The position numbers were made by a program, and so were the translations under genes. Shown piece by piece: positions 36,452-45,895 of a stretch of 64,000 nucleotides of DNA (position 1 is its first letter; every line of letters starts with the position of its first letter). Below the pieces are notes generated by a model, which saw only the letters and a list, made by a program, of their open reading frames with translations, ran no database searches and was not told the origin of the DNA. The DNA comes from G963701675 sp963701675 (GTDB lineage Bacteria > Planctomycetota > Planctomycetia > Gemmatales > Gemmataceae). The stretch spans positions 1,054,001 through 1,118,000 of the forward strand of contig OY969623.1 of the NCBI GenBank assembly GCA_963701675.1, in the 5' to 3' direction.

Positions 36452-39400
36452 TTATGCGGGCCAGTTCTTGGCGGCCGCTTCGGCGTCTTCGAGTTCTTCT
36501 TTGCGTCGCCAATAGCCGTGCTGCTCGATGAGGTCGCGGGCTTTGGCGAGTTCGGCCTTGTCGCGGAAGAGGCGGGCGCGGTACAGGTGAACGTCGGCGA
36601 GGTACAGCGGCATCGGCCCACGCTCGGCGATCTGTTGGGCATGGTCGAGGGCCGTGCGGGCCGCCACGGTGTCGCCGCGGACGAAGTGATACAGCGCGGC
36701 GGTGAGGAGGCCTTTGGGAACGTGGTGCATTGCTCCCGCAATGCGGAGGCCGTTAATGGCGGCGACGACGTGTGGCAGGTCGAGCGTCGGCTGCGGCAGC
36801 GGGTTCGATAGGATCGCACGATACAGTCCGGCGCGCGCCAACGTCAAGTGATCGAGAGCGATGTCGAGTAGCCAGTCTTTAGGAATGACCCACGAAAGCG
36901 TTGTATTCGCTCGTCGTTCTACTTCGGCGCAAATCGCTGCATGTTCATCGTCGCGGTGCCGCTTTTTCGCAAGCCAGACGCCCGTACCGCAAATCAGCTG
37001 CCAGGCAGCGCGTTCGGCGGGGGGCAAGAGCCAGTCGCAGTATTGGAAGCCTTGCAGCGAATAGAGCAGACCAAACTGTGGCTGCACTTCCGCCTGCATC
37101 CGTTCGGCTTCGGCGAAGAGCGTGCCGGCTTCGGCACGCTGGCCGGAATGGAGCAAGGCATCCGCCGCCGTGATGCGTTGCCTCAATCGCTGGAACTCAT
37201 GGCCGCTCTGGTCGGCGAAGTTGACTGCTCGGCGGGCGTCGGCCACGGCATCCTGAAGCCGCCCCAGCATCACTTCCAACTCGCTGAGATTGCCGGCAAC
37301 CGTCGCGGTATTCTTCCACACCTTCTGGTGAATCCGCATCTTCAAACCTGCTCGCATCGGTTGCAGCGCCTCGGTCAAGCGGCCGAGAGCACGGAGGTCA
37401 TATGCGGCAGCGTTCAGCAGCCAGGCCTGGTCGGCTTCGCGGAGATTAGGCGTGACGCGCCGCCACGGCTCGTCGAAGAAAGCCGCCACCACCGCTAAAT
37501 CCGCACCGATCGCCCCGAGTTTCGTCACGCTGTAGAACCCATCGTACCCCGTGCCGCGCAGGATACGGTCGGTGTAGACTTTGTCGCATGCCTCCTCCTG
37601 TCGCCCGGCGAGGCAGCCGTGGACAACGGCCTGGTAGAGCGGTTGCAGGCCGTCGAGCGTATCGGGCTGGTCCGGCGTGCACTTGCACAGGTAGTCGAAC
37701 AGACGCGAGTGAGCCTCGCGGAACGCCTCCGGCTGCGTCTTCTTCAATTGCTTGGCGAAATACTCGCGAATCAGCGGATGGGCGTCGACGGCCTCCGGCG
37801 TGACCGTCAGGAGATCGACGTCGCTCAGCCGCTTCAGGGCGATGTTCCACTGCGTTTCCTTTAGCTTCACGAGCGCATCCGTCAGACCGGGTATAGCCGG
37901 CTCTTCCCGCAAGGCTTGCAAGCAATCGCGCGACATCGGCCGGTCGAAGAGACCCGTCAGCCGCAGCAGAGCCAATTCGCGCTGCCGCTCCGGCCCGGCC
38001 GATTGCAACCAGCGTTCGTAGGCGATCATTACCTTGAACGCCGAACGTCCCTGACGCTCCAAATCCGCTTCTTCGAACTTCACCTCCCTGTAATGGCGGA
38101 TGTCTTTATCCGGATAGGCATCGACGATGAAACGCCCGAGCAGGTGCAGCGTCAGGGCGTGACCGCCGGCGTCTTTCCATGCAGCCTCGATTTCTACATC
38201 CGTGCCGACGATTTGCAGGTGTCGCAGCAGGGCAATCGCCGCCTCCTTGACGAGTTTGTCGAGTTTCTGTTCCTCGGTCGTCGCCTGGTTCTCGATGTTC
38301 TTGAGATGCTCGCGCGTCGTGACGATGCACAGGCCGGGGTTGTCGGCGGCCAGGCCTTGCAAGAGGGCTTCGAGGGCTTGATCCTTGAGCCGGCCGGCCT
38401 GCGGATCGTTCAGCGGATATTGCAACGGCTCGATGCCATCAAGGACGAGCAAAGTGCGATGCTTACGGATAAGCCCCGCCAGCCGTTCGCCGCGTTCCCA
38501 CGGGCTGCCCTTGACCGGGTCGGGATCGCCGAAGAACGTGAGCGCTTCCTGAATGAACAAGTCGGACGAGGTCTGCCGCGACTCGCCGGTTCCCTGGCTG
38601 TAGAAGGACCAGTCGAAGTAGCGTTCGACGCCGGGCCAACCCTTCGCCGCCAGCCGCTCGCTGACCCAGTGGGCGACCAGCGACGTCTTGCCGACGCCTC
38701 CCCAGGCGACGAGCGTGTAGACGTTCAACGCCAGGTTTGCCCATGCTGCATCCAGCGCGTCAAGCCATTTATCACGTCCAAAGAGTATTTTCGGCGAGTG
38801 CTTGGTTATCCGCGACGGGGCGATCTTACGCGTGAACTTCGGGACGGACGCGATGATGGAATGAATGTCGCCGATGAGTTGGCCGAGGAGGTCCGCATGG
38901 TTTTCGATGCGTGAAGCGTACTTCCTGGCGATTCGCAAACGGTGGAGGTGATTTTGTTGTGCCGACGCCTTCTCCGTGGCGTAGACGAACAGCGGCACGC
39001 CGTAATGGAGCGCGATGATGGCTTCCCACTGGGTGCAGGTAAGGTCGGAGTAATCTCCCAGCGCCGCCCGGAGATCGGGATGCTTGGCGAGGAAGTCTGG
39101 TTTGTCCTTGTCGGGATATGCGGCGACTGCTTTGTCATTCGCCACGACGCCGGATAGTTCGCCAACAAGGTGGATGACGGCGGCGCACTTTTTGATGTAG
39201 CCGGCCAGCTTCTCGACCGTGTCCATCTCGCCGGCTTGGCGAAAGTCTTCTTGGATCTTCACCTCACAATCGGCGCGTGTCAGGTGGTGGCGTAGTTGCT
39301 CGCGCAGTCCCGGAAATGGCGAGGTGGCTTTCTGGAACTCATCCGAAACGCACGAGATGAACACGCGATTGGAGGAAGCGTCGGTGGGCACAGGAACCAT
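36452..39400 (-). CDS. STAND NTPase: DUF4062-like N terminus, NB-ARC-type NTPase, TPR-like C terminus
   Basis: 982 residues. Residues ~10-90 (RVFISCVSDEFQKATSPFPG, KIQEDFRQAG, YIKKCAAVIHLVGELSG) resemble DUF4062, a TIR-like fold. The NTPase (~residues 195-450) has Walker A VAWGGVGKTSLVAHW, Walker B RTLLVLDGIEPLQ, sensor-like LCIVTTREH and the winged-helix GGHALTLHLLGRFI, LLRLTGLFDRPMS and DAHPLIREYF. The last ~400 residues are helical TPR-like repeats (AAYDLRALGRLTEALQPMRA, ADARRAVNFADQSGHEFQRL, RADVHLYRARLF-like). This is the sensor-switch-effector order of STAND proteins, several of which (Avs, NLR-like) are antiphage systems. Here the order would be effector at the N terminus, ligand sensor at the C terminus. 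Defence is inferred; signalling or stress roles are possible. It starts 15 bp after a tRNA gene. Confidence 0.88.
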   Translation of the reverse strand: MVPVPTDASSNRVFISCVSDEFQKATSPFPGLREQLRHHLTRADCEVKIQEDFRQAGEMDTVEKLAGYIKKCAAVIHLVGELSGVVANDKAVAAYPDKDKPDFLAKHPDLRAALGDYSDLTCTQWEAIIALHYGVPLFVYATEKASAQQNHLHRLRIARKYASRIENHADLLGQLIGDIHSIIASVPKFTRKIAPSRITKHSPKILFGRDKWLDALDAAWANLALNVYTLVAWGGVGKTSLVAHWVSERLAAKGWPGVERYFDWSFYSQGTGESRQTSSDLFIQEALTFFGDPDPVKGSPWERGERLAGLIRKHRTLLVLDGIEPLQYPLNDPQAGRLKDQALEALLQGLAADNPGLCIVTTREHLKNIENQATTEEQKLDKLVKEAAIALLRHLQIVGTDVEIEAAWKDAGGHALTLHLLGRFIVDAYPDKDIRHYREVKFEEADLERQGRSAFKVMIAYERWLQSAGPERQRELALLRLTGLFDRPMSRDCLQALREEPAIPGLTDALVKLKETQWNIALKRLSDVDLLTVTPEAVDAHPLIREYFAKQLKKTQPEAFREAHSRLFDYLCKCTPDQPDTLDGLQPLYQAVVHGCLAGRQEEACDKVYTDRILRGTGYDGFYSVTKLGAIGADLAVVAAFFDEPWRRVTPNLREADQAWLLNAAAYDLRALGRLTEALQPMRAGLKMRIHQKVWKNTATVAGNLSELEVMLGRLQDAVADARRAVNFADQSGHEFQRLRQRITAADALLHSGQRAEAGTLFAEAERMQAEVQPQFGLLYSLQGFQYCDWLLPPAERAAWQLICGTGVWLAKKRHRDDEHAAICAEVERRANTTLSWVIPKDWLLDIALDHLTLARAGLYRAILSNPLPQPTLDLPHVVAAINGLRIAGAMHHVPKGLLTAALYHFVRGDTVAARTALDHAQQIAERGPMPLYLADVHLYRARLFRDKAELAKARDLIEQHGYWRRKEELEDAEAAAKNWPA

Positions 39401-39415
39401 CCTCTGGGCTTCGAA

Positions 39416-39488
<73 letters not shown>

Positions 39489-39856
39489 GTGTTGTCAGAC
39501 AGTTTCTGCCTGCAACACGTTCAGTCTATCGTGGGGTGTAGTGCTGACAAGCGTGCGTCGATGGGTCCGTTATCTCTGCATTCTCGGCGAACTCTGCGGT
39601 TAGTTCGTCAACCCGCGGAGGACGCAGAGAACAGGGAGATTCTCAATCAGGTCGTCGTCGGACGCACATAACGTCGCGGTGACCAACACGGCGGGGTCGG
39701 GAGACCCGCGCCGAGCGCTGGGGAGTGCGCCGAGCGCGGCGCCGAGCGCTGGGAGGATTGCGCTGACAGGATTAGCACGCCTCCACGCTTGACTCCGATG
39801 CCTCGGTTCGAGACACTGCCAGAAGGCAATCAGCTTCTCATCACGGGAGAACTCTC
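39489..39856. other. Intergenic repeats between tRNA-Lys and S9 peptidase, no gene
   Basis: No supported gene. Two repeated structures stand out. At 39575-39641 an imperfect inverted repeat (TCTCTGCATTCTCGGCGAAC against AACAGGGAGA-type returns) resembles a decayed dispersed element. At 39709-39755 the unit GCGCCGAGCGC occurs three times, twice followed by TGGG. The S9 gene's ribosome site (GGGAGAACTCTC) lies just before 39857. Confidence 0.6.
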
Positions 39857-41952
39857 ATGAACCGCGACTTCATTCTTGTCATACTTGCTTTGTGGATTGG
39901 CACTACCACCGCCAACGCCGAAAACCCCGCTAAGCCGCTGGCGGCATTGGACGTATTCGAAATCCAATACGCTATGGACCCGCAAATCTCACCCGACGGC
40001 AAGCGTGTCGTATATGTGCGCCAGTTCTGCGACATCATGACCGACAAACGGCATTCGAATCTCTGGATCGTAAACAGTGACGGCGGCGAACACCGCACTC
40101 TAACAACCGGTAACTTCAATGACACATCGCCGCGGTGGTCGCGCGATGGAAACGAGCTGATCTTCATTTCTAATCGCGACGGCTCGCCGCAAATCTATCG
40201 GCGCTGGATGGATAGCGGACAGACTTCCAAGGTGACGAATCTCACGGCGCCGCCGGCCGGGATTGCGTGGTCGCCGGATGGGAAGTGGATTTCGTTCACG
40301 GCGCACGTGCCGAGCAGGCCGAAGCCCCTAATCGAAATGCCGGCAGCGCCGGACGGGGCGAAGTGGGCCGAGCCGGCCAAGGTGATCGACAAACTTATCT
40401 ACCGGTTTAACGGACCGGGTTACCTTAAACCGGGGTACACCCACCTCTTCGTCGTACCGGCCGACGGTGGGACACCGCGACAGATTTCGCAGGGAGATTT
40501 TCAACACAGCGGCCCGGTTGTGTTCACGAGCGAAGCCGTGTGGACGCCGGACGGCAAGCATCTGCTCATGTCGGCCAATCGTCGTGCCAATTACGAAAGC
40601 GATCCCCTGAATACGGAGATCTATGATTTCAACATCGAGGACGGCACGGTCAAAACCCTCACAAGCCGTGCGGGGCCCGATGACGCGCCGGCCGTTTCAC
40701 CTGACGGCACGAAGATCGCCTACGTTGGTTTTGACGACAAGTTTCAAGGGTATCAGGTCCGAAAGCTCCACGTCTGTGATCGTGACGGTTCCAATGCTCG
40801 TGTTTTGACAGATTCACTCGACCGTGACGTGCAGAATCCGCGGTGGGCGCCGGATGGCAGCGGAATCTATTTCTTGTCGGCCGACCGAGGGAACACCGGG
40901 CTTCATTTCATCGATCTGAAAACGGAAAGCGCTACCGTGGCCAAAGCGTCTGCCAACGTCGGCTCCGGAGGCAGCGCTTACGGCGTCGGAACTGCGTTCA
41001 GTCTCGCAAACAACGGTGCATTTGCTGTCACTTACACTCGGCCCGATGTGCCAGGCGACATCGCCGTCGGCCAGGACCGCAAGAGTCGAACGAAGGTGAT
41101 CACCGCCGTGAACCAAGGCCTGCTCTCCAGCCGAAAGCTCGGGCAGGTCAGCGAACTATCCTACAAATCGTCCAAAGACAATCGCGACATTCACGGCTGG
41201 CTCATCACGCCGCCGGGTTTCGATCCGACGAAGAAATACCCGATGATTCTTGAAATCCACGGCGGGCCGTTCGCCAACTACGGCGACCGCTTCGATTTGG
41301 AAAAACAACTAATGGCCGCGAAGGGCTACGTCGTGCTGTACACCAACCCGCGCGGCAGCACGAGCTACGGCGGCGAGTTCGGCAATCTCATCCACCATGC
41401 CTACCCCGGCGATGACTTGCATGACTTGTTGTCCGGTGTCGATGCCGTGGTGACCAAGGGATATATCGCGATCCGGAGCAACTCTATGTCACCGGCGGCA
41501 GCGGCGGCGGCGTGCTGACGTGTTGGGTAGTTGGCCATTCGAATCGATTCCGCGCGGCAGTTACGGTCTATCCGGTCATCAACTGGTATAGCTTCGTGCT
41601 TACCGCGGACATCGGCCCGTGGATTCACAAATACTGGTTTCCAGGGTTGCCGTGGGACCACGTCCAACATTACGAGAAACGATCACTGCTCTCGGTTGTG
41701 AAAAACGTCAAGACGCCGATGATGGTGCTTACCGGTGAGATGGATTATCGCACGCCGATGTCGGACTCCGAACAGTACTATCAGGCGCTGAAAATGCTCG
41801 GTGTCGAAAGCGTACTAGTCCGCGTGCCGGATGAACCCCACGGCATTTCCGTTCGGCCAAGCCATCATATTTCGAAGATCCTGCATATTGTCGGTTGGTT
41901 TGACAAACATCGAGCAAAAGCGGAAACGAAGACTGCCACGACCGCGAAGTAA
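39857..41952 (+). CDS. S9-family peptidase, acylaminoacyl-peptidase type (frameshifted)
   Basis: About 698 residues after repair. Signal-like N terminus (FILVILALWIGTTTANA), then LDVFEIQYAMDPQISPDGKR and a WD40-like/propeller region with WSPDGKWISFTAH blades. The hydrolase domain contains ILEIHGGPFANYGDRFD, YTNPRGSTSYGGEF, the nucleophile in TGGSGGGVLTCWVVG, Asp in GEMDYRTPMSDSEQ and His in PDEPHGIS. The break at ~41467-41470 (TATATCGCGATCC) fits loss of one base and falls only ~10 codons before the catalytic Ser. Probable extracytoplasmic oligopeptide hydrolysis. It belongs to a different S9 subgroup from the 15173 gene. Confidence 0.9.
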
Positions 41953-42012
41953 TCCACGGAGCTTGCGACCTTAACAAGCTCGAACGATTGCAAGCGAGGT
42001 TTCATTTTTGCC

Positions 42013-43842
42013 CTATTCATCCTCGATCAGCTTCGCCGTGACAAGAAACGCTAATCGGTTCGGTGCAGTGGGCGCACCGGTCGCCTGTACCTCGAACGCC
42101 CCGATGTCGATCGTCCCATTCACGATCCGCGGAAACCCTGGCCCGCGTTGGTCCCATTCGGGTGCGTCGGTGTTGTCACCGGCGTCGATGGCGGGGCTTC
42201 CGGGGAGGAGAGCCAGGGTGAACGTGGGACCGCCGTTGTCGGCGAGCCCTCCGAGCATGGGATCAACATCAAGGATGTCGCTGGATGCATAACCGCTGCC
42301 GCCGGTGCTAATGCCGATGAGGTTGAATCCAGAGGATGTAAGGGCGCCGTCAAGGTCAACGTTCGGCGCTCCAGCGTTACCAGCCACAATAGAGTTGTGC
42401 ATCACGATATTGGCGCCGGAAACTCCGCCGCCGCGTACATCGCCGGGAAGATCGGGAAGGATTTGGTTTTGCACAATGGTCGAGTGCAGTATGGTTAGCC
42501 CCGCATCGCCGAATACGCCGCCACCCCTCGCCTCTGTGAGAAAGAACTCGTCGGGATAGGTATAGATCGCCGTAATCTCGTTGCTCACGATGCTGCTGTT
42601 GATGATTGTCGCCGTTCCCCCCGACTGATAGATGCCGCCGCCAAACGGTTTCGAATTGCCAGCGTCGTATACACATGCCATGCCGCTGTTTTCCGACAGC
42701 GTGCTCCGGCTAATGTTCAATGTTCCGGAGTTCGCGATACCGGCGCCGAGAGCACTCGCATTCGCATACCCACTCTTCGCATCCAGCAGGTTCCCGGAGA
42801 TGGTTGTGTCGTCGATGCTTAGCATACCCTCCGTGTAGATTCCTCCGCCGGCAGCAGTCGACATCGTTGGCGAGGGTGCCTCTCCGTGCGCCGTGTTGTC
42901 AGCGACGACACTGGACGCAATCGTAACCTCGCCCGAGCCAGCGTTGAAAATGCCACCCCCATAGCCTCCCACCGCGCCGGCACCGGACTGTAACAGGAAG
43001 GTAGCATCAGCGGTATTGTCCGAAATGGTACTGTCTTGGAGATCGAGAATAGCTGCATTGTAAATGCCGCCGCCTCGGGCCGCAAAACTAGCTCCGCACG
43101 GGCTATTGCAGCCGGCAAGGGCGTTATTCCCTGAAATGGCGCTGTCAAGGACCGTCAGCGTGCTGTCGTTATACACCCCGCCACCAAAGCCTTGGAACGA
43201 TAGAGCGGACGTTAGCCCCGTCGCCAGGTTGTCTGCGAGAGTGCTGGAGGTAATTGTCACCTGTCCGAAGGCGCTGTTGTAAATACCGCCGCCATACCCG
43301 GCGTTGGGCCCCTGAGCGAAATTCGAAGTGATGCTACTGTTGATAACTTGAAGCGATCCTCCGTTGTAGATCCCGCCGCCCACGCCCGCAGTGCTCCTGT
43401 TTTGCGTAAGGACAACATCGGCAACGGTCAGGGTGCCTTGGGTGTAGATACCACCGCCGACATCACTCCGGCCATTCGCTGCCGTTATACCGCTGATGAT
43501 CACGTTACCGGTCGCCACCGTAAAGACGCGGTAGTCGCCACCCGTATTTCGCCGGACCGTCACGACTCCCGCGCCAGGCCCTTGGATGTCGATGTCCGAC
43601 ACGAGATCGGGAAGAGGGCCGGTGAGGTTGATCGTCCCGTATGCGGTTGGACGAAAATCAATCGCATCGGGTCCGGGTTCGTCGTTGACTTTGTTGATAC
43701 AGTACCGCAAATCTCCGCGGAAGCCTTTACCGACTCCCATGTCCGTGACCCGCGTAACGTGGCAGGTGGACATGAGCGTGCGGTCCTCGAGGGCTTCAAT
43801 TCGAAGGCGTTGGCGAAGTCGAGCCGCATATACATGAGTCAT
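42013..43842 (-). CDS. LE-motif beta-helix protein, large paralogue
   Basis: 609 residues, ATG 43842 eight bases after GGAGG. RLRIEALEDRTLMSTCHVTR and RGDLRYCINKVNDEPGPDAI match the other four family members. The helix core is about twice as long, with many GGGIYN-x-NSTLADN-type coils (GGGIYTQGTLTVADVVLTQN, GAGIANSGTLNISRSTLSEN). The end has DVDPMLGGLADNGGPTFTLA, the SPAIDAGDNTDAPEWDQRGP signature, GAFEVQ and the tail NRLAFLVTAKLIEDE. The number of coils rather than the caps differs between paralogues. Convergent with the S9 peptidase gene, 60 bp away. Predicted exported; function unknown. Confidence 0.88.
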   Translation of the reverse strand: MTHVYAARLRQRLRIEALEDRTLMSTCHVTRVTDMGVGKGFRGDLRYCINKVNDEPGPDAIDFRPTAYGTINLTGPLPDLVSDIDIQGPGAGVVTVRRNTGGDYRVFTVATGNVIISGITAANGRSDVGGGIYTQGTLTVADVVLTQNRSTAGVGGGIYNGGSLQVINSSITSNFAQGPNAGYGGGIYNSAFGQVTITSSTLADNLATGLTSALSFQGFGGGVYNDSTLTVLDSAISGNNALAGCNSPCGASFAARGGGIYNAAILDLQDSTISDNTADATFLLQSGAGAVGGYGGGIFNAGSGEVTIASSVVADNTAHGEAPSPTMSTAAGGGIYTEGMLSIDDTTISGNLLDAKSGYANASALGAGIANSGTLNISRSTLSENSGMACVYDAGNSKPFGGGIYQSGGTATIINSSIVSNEITAIYTYPDEFFLTEARGGGVFGDAGLTILHSTIVQNQILPDLPGDVRGGGVSGANIVMHNSIVAGNAGAPNVDLDGALTSSGFNLIGISTGGSGYASSDILDVDPMLGGLADNGGPTFTLALLPGSPAIDAGDNTDAPEWDQRGPGFPRIVNGTIDIGAFEVQATGAPTAPNRLAFLVTAKLIEDE

Positions 43843-43973
43843 GGGACAAGCCTCCACTTAGGTTTGACTGAATTCGTTCCGGGAAAGATCACGTCGAGTA
43901 TCACGCGCGATGTATTGCGACGCAAGCGTCGTTACTCGAATTCGGCGGTTTTTCGGAGCGCTTTAGGGCGAGC

Positions 43974-43999
43974 CCGGGGGCTGCTCGAGCAGCCCCCGG
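43974..43999. terminator. Perfect 26-bp palindrome, probable transcription end of the SBBP gene
   Basis: Arms CCGGGGGCTGCTC and GAGCAGCCCCCGG join without a spacer. It lies 37 bp after the SBBP stop (minus strand) and 130 bp upstream of the beta-helix gene at 43842. No T-run follows on either strand, so termination is a guess; a dispersed palindrome is possible. Confidence 0.5.
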
Positions 44000-44036
44000 A
44001 GTATCAGCCAAAATTGGGCGCAGCACGCACGAACGC

Positions 44037-45791
44037 TTATGCGAAATTGGAAACCTGCATGGAAAACGCGTCGCCCGGGGTGCCGTTGTAGGTCGTAGCG
44101 AACGCGCCTGAGGTCACCGGAAAGTTCGGCGACGAGGCGCGGCCGCCGACATAGACGTCGCCCTTCCAGGAGCGGGCAATGGCGAGGCCGCCATCGATGC
44201 CGGTAAAGCTTCCCACAGGAGTACTGCCAACTTTAATCGAATCGGAAATCGAGGCGCCGTCCTGCGCAAACTTCGCCACCAGCACGTCAGCGGTGTCCCG
44301 GCCGGTCACGTAGCTGAAGCCGTGGAAATCAACCACGATGTCGGAGCCAAAGAAATCTTTGGTTGCGTCAACTGGGTTGTCGTATTGGAAGAACCAATCT
44401 TCCGTGAAGTCCCAGTCATATTTCACCAGGAGCAGGTCAACGTTGGTGGCTGCATTGGTGAGGGCCGCCCGACCTGTTGCGTACGTATCACCGCGCCAGT
44501 CCACATTGAGCCGGCTAAACTCGTTGGATACACCCGGCAGCGGATAGTAGGCAAGTTGCTGGTTCGCCAGGTTGTGGTCCACCCGGAAGAGAGCGGGTTC
44601 ACGAAAGCCCGGCGGGCTATATGTGCCGGAAAGAGTTATGTCACCCCAAAGACTTCGGCCGATGTCGGCTGCCGAGCTCGGATGGTCGAACACGAGCAGG
44701 TTAAGCGCGTCCTGTTGCGGCCCGGCCGGGTTGGCCAGATCCGAGTACTTGCCGACGACGACATCCTCGGTATGGCCGCCCGAGACGCTACTGTTAAACA
44801 CGCCGCCGACCCAGAGGTTCTTGCCGAGAAGATCGAGCGTGACACCGTTGAAGACGTCGCCGCTGACAACAGGATTGATGACGGTCGCCACCCAGTCGAA
44901 GCCGGTGAAAGTGGCGTTGATCCGCGCCACCATCGGGTCGATGGTACCGTGCAGCCGTGTTGCTCCGACCACATAGGCGGTGCCCTTGTAGTCGACGGCG
45001 ATGTCGGAACCGAGCGTGAGATTGCTCATGGTCAACGTGACAAACTGCGCCGTGGCGCCGTCGGGTGAGATCTTGGCCGCGATGAGGTCGGTGCCGATTT
45101 GCGGGTTGCCCTGTTGGCCGACCATATAGACGGATTTCTTGAGATTGCTGTAGGTCGCGCCTGCGAACGTGCTTTGTTTGACGGTGCCGGAGAAACTCGC
45201 CCAGTCCAATTGGGCTTTGATGTCGGCCGGGGCGCCGGTCACCGTCCACGACCGCGATTCGAAGTCCTTCGTTACTTCCAGACGTGCCCCCGCCGGCGTC
45301 GTGCGCTGAATGGGCGTCTGAATGGGCGGCGGCAATGTTCGGCTCGCCGCGTCCGTCTGCTGAGTCGTAGGTGCAGTCCGGGCGGCCTCCGCGGCTTTGC
45401 CGACCGGCTGGATAACCGACGCGATTGGCCGAGACGCGATGGGCGCACTCGACAACGCTGTGGATTGACTGTTGGCTGTCACCAAATCACGAGCATAACT
45501 TGCATTCCCCGCCGCAACGGCGATTTCGGCCGCTGTGCCTACTTCGGTATGCTGCACGCCTTCGGTGGCGTCGGCGTGTCGTCTTTGTGTCGGTCGGACA
45601 AGACTTGCCATCCGAAGGTCGGCCTCCGGAAGGTCGAAAGCCACCGCGTCGGCCGCAAGGGACAATCCGACATCGCCGCTTAGTATCGACCCCGGTTGAG
45701 CGCGAGTCTCTAGCAGTTCGAGACGCGGCTGGTGCGAGAAGGGCCGGCGCGAGCGCAGGGTTTGGGGACGAGTTTTCACGGTGCGGTCCAT
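44037..45791 (-). CDS. LE-motif SBBP-repeat beta-propeller protein
   Basis: 584 residues from ATG 45791, with GGAGG upstream. Basic leader (TVKTRPQTLRSRRPFSHQ) and PRLELLETRAQPGSI, a divergent LE motif. Residues ~35-165 are Ala/Thr/Pro-rich and low in complexity. Residues ~185-580 contain SBBP-type blades: SNLKKSVYMVGQQGNPQIGTD, DIAVDYKGTAYVVGATRL, VDWRGDTYATGRAAL, VDFHGFSYVTGRDTADVLVA and the typical end GGRASSPNFPVTSGAFATTY. I count roughly seven blade strands but cannot delimit them all. Probably secreted. It sits inside the beta-helix island, between the genes at 43842 and 47164, on the same strand. Confidence 0.85.
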   Translation of the reverse strand: MDRTVKTRPQTLRSRRPFSHQPRLELLETRAQPGSILSGDVGLSLAADAVAFDLPEADLRMASLVRPTQRRHADATEGVQHTEVGTAAEIAVAAGNASYARDLVTANSQSTALSSAPIASRPIASVIQPVGKAAEAARTAPTTQQTDAASRTLPPPIQTPIQRTTPAGARLEVTKDFESRSWTVTGAPADIKAQLDWASFSGTVKQSTFAGATYSNLKKSVYMVGQQGNPQIGTDLIAAKISPDGATAQFVTLTMSNLTLGSDIAVDYKGTAYVVGATRLHGTIDPMVARINATFTGFDWVATVINPVVSGDVFNGVTLDLLGKNLWVGGVFNSSVSGGHTEDVVVGKYSDLANPAGPQQDALNLLVFDHPSSAADIGRSLWGDITLSGTYSPPGFREPALFRVDHNLANQQLAYYPLPGVSNEFSRLNVDWRGDTYATGRAALTNAATNVDLLLVKYDWDFTEDWFFQYDNPVDATKDFFGSDIVVDFHGFSYVTGRDTADVLVAKFAQDGASISDSIKVGSTPVGSFTGIDGGLAIARSWKGDVYVGGRASSPNFPVTSGAFATTYNGTPGDAFSMQVSNFA

Positions 45792-45895
45792 GTACAAACC
45801 TCCATAATGGAAACTGAAAACTGAACGCACGACGATGTGTCGCACGTTAACACACGGTTCTTTTTCGTCAAATCATTCGAGGTAAGAGTGTTAGC

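Noticed and set aside
37916..38914. 332-codon plus-strand frame over the STAND gene
   Set aside because: High-GC antisense shadow; the minus strand shows Walker motifs.
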